Translations under genes and position numbers: made by a program
Notes under the pieces: generated by a model
The model's input: only the letters and a program-made list of their open reading frames with translations
Database searches by the model: none
Told to the model about the DNA's origin: nothing
Origin: SAT2750 sp964476375
GTDB lineage: Bacteria; Planctomycetota; Planctomycetia; Pirellulales; Pirellulaceae
NCBI GenBank assembly: GCA_964476375.1
Contig: CAYYZW010000004.1
Location: forward strand, 1 to 29,441
Length of the DNA stretch: 29,441 nt
Direction: 5' to 3'
Shown: one piece after another, positions 1-8,024 of the stretch
How positions within the stretch are numbered: position 1 is the first letter of the stretch
Layout of the letters: the number at the start of each line of letters is the position of its first letter

Positions 1-596
1 ACCAGTTCTGCCAACACCAGGTCCCTGGCATCAATGTCGTTGTTGATCGCATCCACCAGCTGCTGCGCGGTGGTCTCGTTCTGTGGCGTGACATTCAGGC
101 TGATGTCGATGCGGTTACCGACCACACCGATTTCCGGCGCACCGGCACCACCCTGGTCGCGCTTGGCGATCACCATCGTGATCCCGTTCTGCTCGCCGCC
201 CAGCTTGCGGGCGGTAAAACGGATCGTCGATTCGCCGGTATTGAAATCGGATTCCACCGAGGCAGCCGTGAAATTGCCATCCAGGTTTGCTCGCGTAATC
301 CTGATACCACCCTGGCCGCTCTTGATGACGTCGAGATTGGCGTCACTGAAGACCTGGTTCTCATCAAAGCGGAAGAGAAGTTCACGGGGTGCCGTGTTAC
401 GGATCTGGTCCGGCTGATCGAACAACAACAGGTCGCCATCGTTCGGCTGGATACCGATGATCTGCGGGCCCACGGCCAGCAGACGACGATCCTCCAGCTG
501 TTCCAAGAACAACTTCCGGTTGGCATCCTTGCCGGCGGAATTTTTCCCCGGTCGCCACCCGCGTGCGGGCGACGGGCGAGATCGTCGAATGACCAT
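1..596 (-). CDS. LEPR-XLL domain surface/secreted protein, N-terminal fragment (truncated by window edge)
   Basis: Translating the minus strand from the ATG at 596 gives about 198 open residues that run off the left edge, so the C-terminus is missing. Residues 1-25 are basic. Residues about 31-41 read LEQLEDRRLLA, the signature of the LEPR-XLL domain found at the N-terminus of many very large planctomycete cell-surface or exported proteins. What follows is Asp/Asn-rich beta-type sequence, compatible with repeated Ig/cadherin-like modules, but no module is clearly identified. The start is supported by AGGA seven bases upstream of the ATG. An in-frame ATG at 650 exists but has no comparable ribosome-binding site. 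Family membership rests on the motif; the function of such proteins (adhesion, surface layer) is largely inferred. Confidence 0.82.
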   Translation of the reverse strand, partial: MVIRRSRPSPARGWRPGKNSAGKDANRKLFLEQLEDRRLLAVGPQIIGIQPNDGDLLLFDQPDQIRNTAPRELLFRFDENQVFSDANLDVIKSGQGGIRITRANLDGNFTAASVESDFNTGESTIRFTARKLGGEQNGITMVIAKRDQGGAGAPEIGVVGNRIDISLNVTPQNETTAQQLVDAINNDIDARDLVLAEL

Positions 597-996
597 AAAC
601 GAATCCTTAAGAATCAAGCTGCGCAGTAACAAGTCAAGCCATGGGACCATGGCAACTTACGACAAACAAGCTTGCCGAAATCGTCCATCCATGACCGGGC
701 GCGCATCAGCACAGTCGCAGCAGGCACGAGCCCACCAATTGGACGATTATAATTTTGCCAAAAGGCCATGCAAACACTCTCGGGGGGTATACTCCCCCCC
801 GGAAGAAGTACTTTCAGGCGTACCGGTAACAGGCCCCTTCCGGGTACCCCGCTGCCGCCAACAGCGCCAGCGCCGACCGACATCGACAGATGCCTCCGTG
901 TTTCTAAATGACGAAAAAATCCCGTATAGGGCGTTCGGTTACATACAACCGCCCCCATTCTAGACAGAAACACCTTTTCACGCATATACGAGTTTT
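597..996. other. 400-base intergenic region
   Basis: This gap separates the helicase stop codon from the LEPR-XLL start. It holds the candidate promoter at 746-774. It also holds a G/C palindrome around a GTATAC core at about 782-798 (six G, then TATAC/T, then six C), which could fold into a hairpin but has no adjacent T-run. A 7-base inverted repeat (GCCATGG, two bases, CCATGGC) lies at 638-653, and TTTTCACG occurs twice, at about 975 and 994. No credible coding region was seen: the open frames here lack ribosome-binding sites and look like noise. Confidence 0.5.
746..774 (-). promoter_or_regulatory. Candidate promoter for the LEPR-XLL gene
   Basis: On the minus strand a perfect TATAAT (751 to 746) is preceded by TTTGCA (774 to 769; four of six matches to TTGACA) with a 17-base spacer. 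This is sigma70-like geometry about 150 bases ahead of the ATG at 596. It is a pattern match only, and the A/T-rich -10 stands out in GC-rich surroundings. Confidence 0.35.
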
Positions 997-2832
997 TCAC
1001 GGGTTCTTCTCGCCCTCTGGCATTGCCAACTGGCCTGTTTCCTCTCCCCGCAAGGGTAATTTCAGGTCAAAGAGGCCAAAAATATCCTGCTGGGACAGCC
1101 CGGATGACTCGGGAACCGAGGTGCGGGCCAGGATGGCATCAAAAAGCTGTCGTTTTTCCATCAGCACCTGCTGAATTCGCTCTTCAATCGTCCCCAGACA
1201 GAGCATGCGGGTGACGGTCACCGGACCGGCAACACCAATCCGGTGGGCCCGGTTGATTGCCTGGTCCTCGACTGCCGGATTCCACCAGCGATCAAAAAGG
1301 AACACGTACTCGCAAAACTGCAGGTTCAGTCCCACACTTCCAGCACCGTAACTCATCAACATAACCTGGTGGCGGGGATCCTGACGGAACTGCTCAATCA
1401 CACCGTCGCGTTTCTTCGATGGCACTTTGCCATGGTATTCCAGCGGGTCAAAACGGTGGAGTTTCTCACGCAGTCGCTCCAGCGTCCCCACCCACTGGCT
1501 GAAGATGATTGCCTTCTTTCCACTGGCCGCAACTTCCTCCAGGTCGGCCTCAAGCCGGTCCATCTTGGCACTGGCCCCGCTGGCTGGATCAAAGTTACAG
1601 ATCTGCTTGAGCCGCAATACCAGCTGGAAAACATGGTGAATCGTGATCTCCTCCCCCATATCCTCCAGCCGCACGACCCCTTCCTTCTCCGCAACCTGGT
1701 AGGAATAAAGCTGTTCATCACTGAGCGTGAGCTCGGCGTCCCGGTACAACCGTGGCGGCAGATCCGTCAGCACCATCTCCTTGGTGCGGCGAAGAATATA
1801 GTCACTGACCCGCGCGGCCATCTGGCGGGCCGTCATGTCCGAGTGAAGATAGCCTGGCGAGAGAAACTCGAAGATCCCGACCAGGTCATCCAGGCTGTTC
1901 TCGATCGGCGTACCGGTCATGGCCCAGCTCCGGCTACGAGAAATTCCACGGGCAACCTCGCTGGTCGTACTGGAGACATTCTTGATCCGCTGCGCTTCAT
2001 CCAGAACGACCAGGTCAAAATGCGTTCCCGCGGACTCCAGGATCTCCCGGTCCCGGACAAGAAGCTCGTAATTGGCCACCTGGACGGGCGGAAGCGACTG
2101 CTGCCACTGCCAGCTGCGGCGGGTCTGGTTCCCCTCGATCACCGCCAGCGGAATCTCACTCGCCCAGATCCCGAATTCCCGCACCCAGTTGGTGACCAGG
2201 GGCTTGGGACAGACAATCAAAACCCTGGAAATTTCCCCGCTGCGAAGCAGCATGCGGATCGTCGTGATCGCCTGCATCGTCTTGCCCAGCCCCATCTCGT
2301 CAGCCAGGATCCCCGAGTAGCGTGGGTAAAGGAAAGCAACCCCCTCGAACTGGTACGGGAACGGTTCAAAAGGAAATCGCAGCGTGGAGGAACTAAAGAG
2401 AGTCTCCAGGGGGGGCTGCAACATGTAATAGAGCCGGTCCTGGAGCTTGACAATATCTCCCGGCGGACGAATACGGGTCGCAGTTTGCCGCGAGGGTCGC
2501 ACCCCTGGTTGCTCGGAAGAAGAACGCGAAACAACCGGCGGGTCGGCCGCCGGGCCCAGCCTGGTAACATCCGGGGAAAAGCGGAAACCACGGCAGCGCG
2601 GCCTGCGACCGGCCAGGGGGACCGACACCACGCGAGGCACAGGAGCATGCCAGTCACTGGTCTCCAGCTGGACATTCTCGCAGCGGCCAAGGGCTGCCTG
2701 CCAGCCCGTGGCGTACAGCGTGGTCGATGGTGAGAGCGCATGGTCGGCGCCGCCCCGGTCATGCCATCGGATGACCGACACCGGGCTCGGCGTCTCCCCC
2801 TTTATTCGTCCCTGATTCTTCAACTTTTCCAT
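997..2832 (-). CDS. SNF2-family DEAD/DEAH-like helicase (DNA-dependent ATPase)
   Basis: A 611-residue cytoplasmic SWI2/SNF2-type double-stranded-DNA translocase. Residues 1-150 are a non-conserved Arg/Pro/Ser-rich region. The RecA-like ATPase core then shows motif I DEMGLGKT (178-185), motif II DEAQ (278-281) and motif III TGTPIEN (306-312). The second RecA domain has the FSQW element, a GSVGLNLQ element and motif VI INRAHRIG. No SWIM zinc finger is visible, so this is a compact bacterial form (RapA/HepA-like in the broad sense). The frame is open upstream to 2976, but that extension overlaps the gene ending at 2849. ATG 2832 leaves 16 bases between the two genes and suggests translational coupling. 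Its target (transcription recycling, repair or defence) cannot be told from sequence. Confidence 0.9.
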   Translation of the reverse strand: MEKLKNQGRIKGETPSPVSVIRWHDRGGADHALSPSTTLYATGWQAALGRCENVQLETSDWHAPVPRVVSVPLAGRRPRCRGFRFSPDVTRLGPAADPPVVSRSSSEQPGVRPSRQTATRIRPPGDIVKLQDRLYYMLQPPLETLFSSSTLRFPFEPFPYQFEGVAFLYPRYSGILADEMGLGKTMQAITTIRMLLRSGEISRVLIVCPKPLVTNWVREFGIWASEIPLAVIEGNQTRRSWQWQQSLPPVQVANYELLVRDREILESAGTHFDLVVLDEAQRIKNVSSTTSEVARGISRSRSWAMTGTPIENSLDDLVGIFEFLSPGYLHSDMTARQMAARVSDYILRRTKEMVLTDLPPRLYRDAELTLSDEQLYSYQVAEKEGVVRLEDMGEEITIHHVFQLVLRLKQICNFDPASGASAKMDRLEADLEEVAASGKKAIIFSQWVGTLERLREKLHRFDPLEYHGKVPSKKRDGVIEQFRQDPRHQVMLMSYGAGSVGLNLQFCEYVFLFDRWWNPAVEDQAINRAHRIGVAGPVTVTRMLCLGTIEERIQQVLMEKRQLFDAILARTSVPESSGLSQQDIFGLFDLKLPLRGEETGQLAMPEGEKNP

Positions 2833-2848
2833 CCCTGGAAAAAATTGG

Positions 2849-3406
2849 TCAGGCTGCTCGTGCCGACCGCTGTGCTTCCTGGATTGCCTCGCGAATTCGC
2901 TCGAAAGGTTCATCCAGGTCGACGGCCTCCCCAAACAGCTCGACCAGTTCTTCGATCTCAGCACGGTGCTGGTCACGACGATGATCGATCGTCAGTCGGA
3001 AGGAGCCTGTCTGCCAGCTCATTCCGGCTGTTACCTCGCCGGCCGTATCCTTGGCCAACGTTATCTCCTCTGCTTTCTCCGCGCACTGGACAAGCACCAC
3101 CGTCGGATCGACATGTGCCTGCACCGCCAGGACAGGAGCCTTGTCCGTACAGATCACGACCGGAACAAGCTCCATGCCAGCCAGCAGTGCCTGTGAAATC
3201 TGTTCTCCATAAACAAATGCCTGCAGCGTTCTTCCAAACAGGATCTGCTGTGCCCGGTTTGCTCGCACCGGAGCGGTGCAGTGAAATTCCAGCGGCCGGC
3301 CACTGAGATTCACTGCCAGCAGGCCTCCAAAACAGTTGCCATCCTCGCCCTCGCTTACGGTCAGGAAAGCAAGTACCGAAGTCGATTGAAGGTTCTGACC
3401 TGTCAT
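2849..3406 (-). CDS. Hypothetical protein paired with the SNF2 helicase
   Basis: A 185-residue protein not recognised as any named family. It has no signal peptide or membrane segment. The first 110 residues look like alternating beta strands with small turns. The last 60 are charged and helical, rich in Glu/Arg, with an E-E-L-V-E-L-F stretch. Start ATG 3406 is preferred; a TTG at 3427 would add seven residues, and neither has a strong ribosome-binding site. The stop lies 16 bases before the helicase start on the same strand, so the two are probably co-transcribed and the protein may be an accessory to the helicase (inference from position only). GC-rich codon use matches its neighbours. Confidence 0.65.
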   Translation of the reverse strand: MTGQNLQSTSVLAFLTVSEGEDGNCFGGLLAVNLSGRPLEFHCTAPVRANRAQQILFGRTLQAFVYGEQISQALLAGMELVPVVICTDKAPVLAVQAHVDPTVVLVQCAEKAEEITLAKDTAGEVTAGMSWQTGSFRLTIDHRRDQHRAEIEELVELFGEAVDLDEPFERIREAIQEAQRSARAA

Positions 3407-3635
3407 CCGTGACGCCTGGTTAACCAAAAAACCTGTCTGCGCACCCTCCCCGCTCCGGAGGGAGTTCCGTATCAGGTGAATCGGGATTCCGAGCCTGTGG
3501 ACTTCATAAATTGTTTCCCCTCAAGTGCTTATTGTTGCTGGCCGGCCAACCAGCGTCGCCCGGAAACCGGGGGACAGCATCAAATCGGACGAAAAAGTGC
3601 CTGAAACGAAGGCATGCAGCATTCTCGATTTGGAC

Positions 3636-3641
3636 TATAAT
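3636..3641 (+). promoter_or_regulatory. Candidate -10 element for the 3670 gene
   Basis: A perfect TATAAT lies 28 bases upstream of ATG 3670, within an otherwise GC-rich gap. No good -35 hexamer is seen at 16-18 bases. It would give a very short leader carrying the AGAGGAG ribosome-binding site. Low to moderate support. Confidence 0.33.
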
Positions 3642-3669
3642 GGCGACTGCAACAAAAGAGGAGCACTTC

Positions 3670-4134
3670 ATGAGCCAGGATCCACAACAACTTCCCCCGA
3701 TCTTTGACCCCATTGATGTTTCGGCAGAGAACAATACTCCGCCCGCGGATCAGAATGTGGATAACAGTTTCAGCCAGCTGGCGCCGATCCTGCTTCAGAT
3801 GCTGGAGAAAATAGACCAGCAAAATACACTGCTTGAAAAACTGCTCACGCAACAGGCCTCCCAGCAAAACCAGCGTTCGGGGGAACTTGACCAGTGGAAA
3901 GAGGCCAACCCCGAACTGGCTCGCAACTGTCGTTCGGCGGCCGAGACTCTCAGCCGGGCCCAGACAGAGTTTCTGGAGCAACTGACCACCGATGTATGTG
4001 ACAGCGATGAAACGCTGCTTGACAGCCATTTCATGCTAAGTGAATTCGTGGACCGCTACGGCCCCCGGCTGGCGCACCTGAACGGTGTCCTGCAGATTCT
4101 TTCCCAGCTCAGCAGTTCAGCGGCCGACGAGTAA
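3670..4134 (+). CDS. Small hypothetical protein with predicted coiled coil
   Basis: A 154-residue cytosolic protein of unknown function. The start is set by AAAGAGGAG six bases ahead of the ATG; the frame is open further upstream but that sequence lacks coding character. Residues 1-35 are Pro/Asp/Gln-rich and likely disordered. Residues 38-75 have heptad-like leucines with Gln and Lys (coiled-coil-like), and the C-terminal half is helical with an acidic end. It begins a short plus-strand pair with the alpha/beta hydrolase 50 bases downstream and is divergent from the helicase pair. No family is recognised and nothing in the sequence indicates an enzymatic role. Confidence 0.7.
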   Translation: MSQDPQQLPPIFDPIDVSAENNTPPADQNVDNSFSQLAPILLQMLEKIDQQNTLLEKLLTQQASQQNQRSGELDQWKEANPELARNCRSAAETLSRAQTEFLEQLTTDVCDSDETLLDSHFMLSEFVDRYGPRLAHLNGVLQILSQLSSSAADE

Positions 4135-4184
4135 GCGGGCCGGGCATTCACGGTCGCCCCCTCTTCATCGAGCCGGATCTTCCC

Positions 4185-5042
4185 ATGCATCTCCAACTCG
4201 TCCAGACCACCACGCCCGACGGACTTCGGCTCTGGGGAGCGCTGACCCAGTCCGCTTCGACCCCGGCCGACCGCCTCGTGATCTGCCTGCATGGCGTGGC
4301 AAGCAATTTTTACGCATCCACCCTGATGCAATCCCTCTCCACCGCACTGGAACAACATGGCCTGGACGTATTGCGGGTGAATACACGGGGGCACGACAAC
4401 ATCTGTACGATCGGATCGGATGCCGGCGCCCGCCGCCTGGGCGCGGCTTTTGAAATTGTCGATGACTGTCGCCACGACATTGCAGGCTGGGTGAAAATGG
4501 CCAGCAGCCGGGGTTACCAGGATGTCGTCCTGCTGGGCCACAGCCTGGGGGCCCTGAAGGTCATCTACAGCCAGGCTCACGAGCCGCTCGATCAGGTCAG
4601 TGCCATCGTCGCCATCTCCCCTCCACGGCTCTCGTGCCAGGCCTTCATGGAGGCAGAGACAAGCAGCCTTTTCCTCGAGTCCCTCGAACGTGCCCAGCAG
4701 CGAGTCGACCAGGGACAGGGCGAGGAGTTGATCGACACCCGCTTTCCCCTTCCCCTCCAGATCAGTGCCCGTGGTTACCTGGACAAGTACGGTCCCGGCG
4801 AACGTTACAACCTGCTTGAGTTCATCAGCCAGATCCGCTCTCCCTTGCTGGTTACCCTTGGCAGCCTGGAAGTCGAGCAGGGGAGTATCGCTTTTGCGGG
4901 CCTGCCCGAGGCGATTCAGCATGCCGTCGCTTCCAATCCGGATTGGCCTGGCAGGATCGAGGTCGTCGCGAAAGCGGATCATCATTACAGCAATCACCGG
5001 GATGAGCTGGCCGGCCTGCTATCGGAGTGGCTTGTCCGGTAG
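4185..5042 (+). CDS. Alpha/beta hydrolase
   Basis: A 285-residue serine hydrolase of the alpha/beta fold. The nucleophile elbow is GHSLG with Ser120. An HGVASN stretch at 36-41 supplies the oxyanion-hole region after the first core strand. His266 or His267 in ADHHYSNH is the likely catalytic base, and the acid is probably an Asp/Glu near residues 230-245. There is no signal peptide, so it is cytosolic. A helical cap sits between strands 6 and 7 (about residues 145-205). The substrate is not predictable; family members include esterases, lipases and acyl-transferring enzymes. It follows the small coiled-coil gene by 50 bases, and a 200-base gap separates it from the next operon. Confidence 0.87.
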   Translation: MHLQLVQTTTPDGLRLWGALTQSASTPADRLVICLHGVASNFYASTLMQSLSTALEQHGLDVLRVNTRGHDNICTIGSDAGARRLGAAFEIVDDCRHDIAGWVKMASSRGYQDVVLLGHSLGALKVIYSQAHEPLDQVSAIVAISPPRLSCQAFMEAETSSLFLESLERAQQRVDQGQGEELIDTRFPLPLQISARGYLDKYGPGERYNLLEFISQIRSPLLVTLGSLEVEQGSIAFAGLPEAIQHAVASNPDWPGRIEVVAKADHHYSNHRDELAGLLSEWLVR

Positions 5043-5243
5043 GACTAGAAAAGGGAGACCGGGCCCGGGCCGCAGGCACGAACCCCGGATAACTCGATTC
5101 CCAGCTGCCCACACCACCGCCGCTGGTTGTATTGCCCTCTCCTGTCCGTTAATTTTAATGCTAATCCTGCCCTCCGGTGGCCCGCAGGTGCCTTCTCCGG
5201 CCACCTGACTCCTGTACCACAACCAGATACTGGAAACCAGTTC

Positions 5244-6377
5244 ATGAGTTCAAGCGAGACTTCAACCCCTGAATCGTTGACCGAGTTGGAAAAACAGGCC
5301 CGCGAGCGCCTTGATGCCCATGCCGTGGAAATTGTCCAGTGGCATTTCAGCGAGCAGACCGGGTGCCCCTTCTGGCTGGAGAAAAAGTCGGAACTGGGGT
5401 TCGATCCCCTGACGGAAGTCACCTGTTATGACGACCTGAAAAAATTCCCTCTTTTTGAAGACGAATGGCTTCGAGGAGGACCGGTTCGGCGCTGGGTTCC
5501 CAAGGCGTATGACGACAAGGCAACCTATGTCTTTGAGACCGGCGGCACGACAGGAATCCCCAAGAGCCGGGTCGTGATCGATGATTTCCGTATCGACTAC
5601 GAGGTCTTCAGCGAGACATTACCTGACGAGTACTTTCCGCGGGGCTCCAACTGGTTGATGCTCGGCCCCTCCGGCCCACGCCGCCTGCGACTGGCCGTGG
5701 AACACCTCTGCCAGCATCGTGGCGGTATCTGCTTCTGCATCGACCTCGACCCGCGCTGGGTCGTGAAGCTGATCAAGAAGGGCTGGATGGAACATCTCGA
5801 GGAATACAAGAAGCACTGTATCGACCAGGCGGTCACCGTGCTCACAGCCGGCCACGACGTGAAGTGCCTGTTTGCCACTCCCAAGCTGCTCGACTCGCTC
5901 TGCCTGGGACTGGAAGAGAGAGGCACCAGCCTGCCGGAAATCGGTATCACCGGCATCTTCTCCGGTGGCACCGAGTTCACCCCCCAGTGGACACGTTACG
6001 CGGTCGAGGAACTACTCGGAGGACCTCCGGAAAAGAGCGGTGTTTACATGACACCAACCTACGGCAACACGCTGATGGGACTGGCCTGCAGCAAGCCGGT
6101 GACAGCGGAGGATGGATACAAGATCTCGTACTACGCGCCCCAGCCACGTGCGGTCACGGAAGTCGTCAGTTTTGACGACCCGAACGAGAAAGTGGCCTAC
6201 GGGGAAACCGGTCGAGTAAAACTGACAACCCTGACCAAGGAGTTCTTTGTGCCTGGATTCCTGGAACGGGATGAAGGAGAACGTGAGGCACCCTTTGAGA
6301 CGTATCCCTGGGACGGTGTCAGTGGCGTCCGACCGTTTCATGAACTGGCCACATCGACAACGGTCGGGGTCTACTAG
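5244..6377 (+). CDS. Adenylate-forming enzyme, PaaK/LuxE-like acyl ligase
   Basis: A 377-residue member of the ANL-type AMP-forming family. The phosphate-binding loop ETGGTTGIPK is clear. The A5 region reads TPTYGNT, without the usual Glu of the Y-G-x-T-E motif, and GETGRVKLTTL resembles the A7/A8 region. The length is closer to LuxE acyl-protein synthetase than to full PaaK, and the small C-terminal lid domain is short or absent. The expected reaction is ATP-dependent activation of a carboxylic acid to acyl-AMP, then transfer to CoA, a carrier or an enzyme thiol. Start ATG 5244 is chosen because the 39 residues of upstream open frame have no family similarity. It is the first gene of a plus-strand run; the next gene is an acyl-CoA-reductase-like enzyme, as in lux-type fatty acid reduction. 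The substrate is unknown. Confidence 0.82.
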   Translation: MSSSETSTPESLTELEKQARERLDAHAVEIVQWHFSEQTGCPFWLEKKSELGFDPLTEVTCYDDLKKFPLFEDEWLRGGPVRRWVPKAYDDKATYVFETGGTTGIPKSRVVIDDFRIDYEVFSETLPDEYFPRGSNWLMLGPSGPRRLRLAVEHLCQHRGGICFCIDLDPRWVVKLIKKGWMEHLEEYKKHCIDQAVTVLTAGHDVKCLFATPKLLDSLCLGLEERGTSLPEIGITGIFSGGTEFTPQWTRYAVEELLGGPPEKSGVYMTPTYGNTLMGLACSKPVTAEDGYKISYYAPQPRAVTEVVSFDDPNEKVAYGETGRVKLTTLTKEFFVPGFLERDEGEREAPFETYPWDGVSGVRPFHELATSTTVGVY

Positions 6378-6489
6378 CAAACCGGCTTACGTTTCTAACT
6401 ATCTACATCTATGAAGGACTCGCCCCCTGGGCATCCGGTAACCACTGCAAACTACCGAGCTGCCGGGGCAGCGAACAAAGGAGAAAACG

Positions 6490-7926
6490 GTGCTTAACAT
6501 TCCCATTATCCGCTGGGGCGAAAGTTACGAGTCACTCGAGATCGACGAGGTCCTGCACTTTAGCACCGGGGAACCTATTGCCCGGGTCAGCCAGACCAAT
6601 GGCGGGATCATTTCCCGGGACATGAAAAAAGCCCGCAATGCCCGCAAGGTCCTCAAGGATTTCACCTGCGAGCAGCTGCTTGAAAAGATGAACACGGTGG
6701 CGGATCTCTACGAGAACGCAACCCTGCCGCTGGGAGACGGGACCCAGTCCCCGGACGACTTTGTCCACCAGCAGTCTGCCTCCACCGGCCTGCCCGAGCA
6801 CATGTGCCGGGGCAACATGGGGAAGAACTCGTTTGTACTCCGGAACATGACCAAGATCCTGGACTGCCTCACACGCGGCCTGTCGCTGGATGTCCTCAGC
6901 CGCGGCTACGGTATTGAAGACCGGGGGGTGGTATTGAGTTACCAGTCCCAGACGCCGGTGCTGGGTGCGGTCCTGCCCTCCAATTCTCCGGGAGTCCATA
7001 CGCTCTGGCTCCCGGCTATCCCGCTCCAGGTGGGACTGGTACTGAAACCTGGCCCGCAGGAACCATGGACCCCCTATCGCATGCATGCTGCCTACGTCGA
7101 AGCCGGTATTCCGCCGGAGGCGTTTGCACTCTATCCCGGCGGTGCCGAGGCGGGAGCCGCCCTGCTTGGCTCCTGTGACCGCTCCATGATCTTCGGCGGG
7201 ACCGCCACGGTGGAACAGTACAAGGGGAACCCCCGCGTCCAGGCGCATGGCCCCGGTTTCTCCAAGATCCTGCTTGGCGATGACGTCGTCGACGACTGGG
7301 AAAATTACATCGACATGATGGCCGAGAGCATTTACATCAACAGTGGCCGCGGCTGCATCAACTGTTCCGGGGTCTGGGCGTCGCGGCACACCCGGGAGAT
7401 TGCCGAGGCGCTGGCAGCACGGATTGGACCGATCGAGGTCAAGAAGCCGACAGATCCCGAAGCCGGGCTGGCTGCCTTCACGGTTCCTGGCATGGGCTCT
7501 GCCGTCTGGGGCATGATCGAGGGAGACCTGGAAGAGGATGGTGTCACGCACATGACCGAGCAGTACGGTGCTCGACTGGAAGAACAGGAGCTCTGCAGTT
7601 ACCTGCGACCGATGATCGTGCACTGTGAATCTCCCCAGAATGCGATTGCCAAGAAGGAGTACATGTTCCCCTTCTCCACGGTGGTCGAGTGTCCCGAAGA
7701 CAAGATGCTGTCCAGCATCGGCCCCACGCTGGTCTGCACGGCAATCACCAACAACCAGGCAATGATCGACGAACTCACGGATGCCACCTTTATTGACCGC
7801 CTGAACATCGGGCCGATCCCGACCAGCAAGCTGAACTGGCTTCAGCCCCACGAGGGGAGCATCATCGATTTCCTCTTCCGGTCCCGTGCTTACCAGGTAA
7901 CCGAAGAGGTCGAGGCTACTCTCTAA
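6490..7926 (+). CDS. Aldehyde dehydrogenase superfamily protein, acyl-CoA reductase (LuxC-like)
   Basis: 478 residues. The GTG start at 6490 is backed by AAAGGAG. The ALDH fold is indicated by GAVLPSNSPGVH (159-170) in the cofactor-binding region, a Gly-rich FGGTATVEQY segment near 235, and the catalytic-loop pattern INSGRGCINC, where Cys289 occupies the nucleophile position. Its length matches LuxC-type acyl-CoA reductases (about 480). Placed between an acyl-activating enzyme and an iron alcohol dehydrogenase, it most plausibly reduces an activated acyl group to an aldehyde with NAD(P)H, although an oxidising ALDH role cannot be excluded. Cytosolic, no signal peptide. The gap to the preceding gene is 112 bases with no terminator visible. 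Confidence 0.82.
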   Translation: MLNIPIIRWGESYESLEIDEVLHFSTGEPIARVSQTNGGIISRDMKKARNARKVLKDFTCEQLLEKMNTVADLYENATLPLGDGTQSPDDFVHQQSASTGLPEHMCRGNMGKNSFVLRNMTKILDCLTRGLSLDVLSRGYGIEDRGVVLSYQSQTPVLGAVLPSNSPGVHTLWLPAIPLQVGLVLKPGPQEPWTPYRMHAAYVEAGIPPEAFALYPGGAEAGAALLGSCDRSMIFGGTATVEQYKGNPRVQAHGPGFSKILLGDDVVDDWENYIDMMAESIYINSGRGCINCSGVWASRHTREIAEALAARIGPIEVKKPTDPEAGLAAFTVPGMGSAVWGMIEGDLEEDGVTHMTEQYGARLEEQELCSYLRPMIVHCESPQNAIAKKEYMFPFSTVVECPEDKMLSSIGPTLVCTAITNNQAMIDELTDATFIDRLNIGPIPTSKLNWLQPHEGSIIDFLFRSRAYQVTEEVEATL

Positions 7927-8024
7927 GTTCCCACAACCCGGAGATTGCCCGCCGCCTGGAACCGGGCGCCGGCCATGCCCGAGTGAACTCCTTCCCTGGT
8001 CCGGTCCATCCCCACGAGATACCC

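Noticed and set aside
782..798. G/C palindrome around GTATAC as a terminator
   Set aside because: No T-run on either side and far from both gene ends; left as an unexplained palindrome within the intergenic entry.
1243..2733. 496-residue open frame antisense to the SNF2 helicase
   Set aside because: Helicase motifs on the minus strand are unambiguous and the plus-strand translation has no recognisable domain.
2833..2976. N-terminal extension of the SNF2 helicase
   Set aside because: It overlaps the coding end of the upstream unknown gene in another frame, and the ATG at 2832 fits the gene boundary.
3444..3462. Stem-loop CCCTCC/GGAGGG in the divergent gap, with a nearby GAATC-GG-GATTC dyad
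   Set aside because: The six-base stem has no T-run and no conserved context. It may be structural noise, so it is not called as a terminator or riboswitch.
5043..5243. Promoter for the long plus-strand operon, and a GGGCCCGGG palindrome near 5060
   Set aside because: TTTAAT near 5154 has no properly spaced -35 element, and the palindrome lacks terminator features. Nothing firm can be claimed for this 201-base gap.
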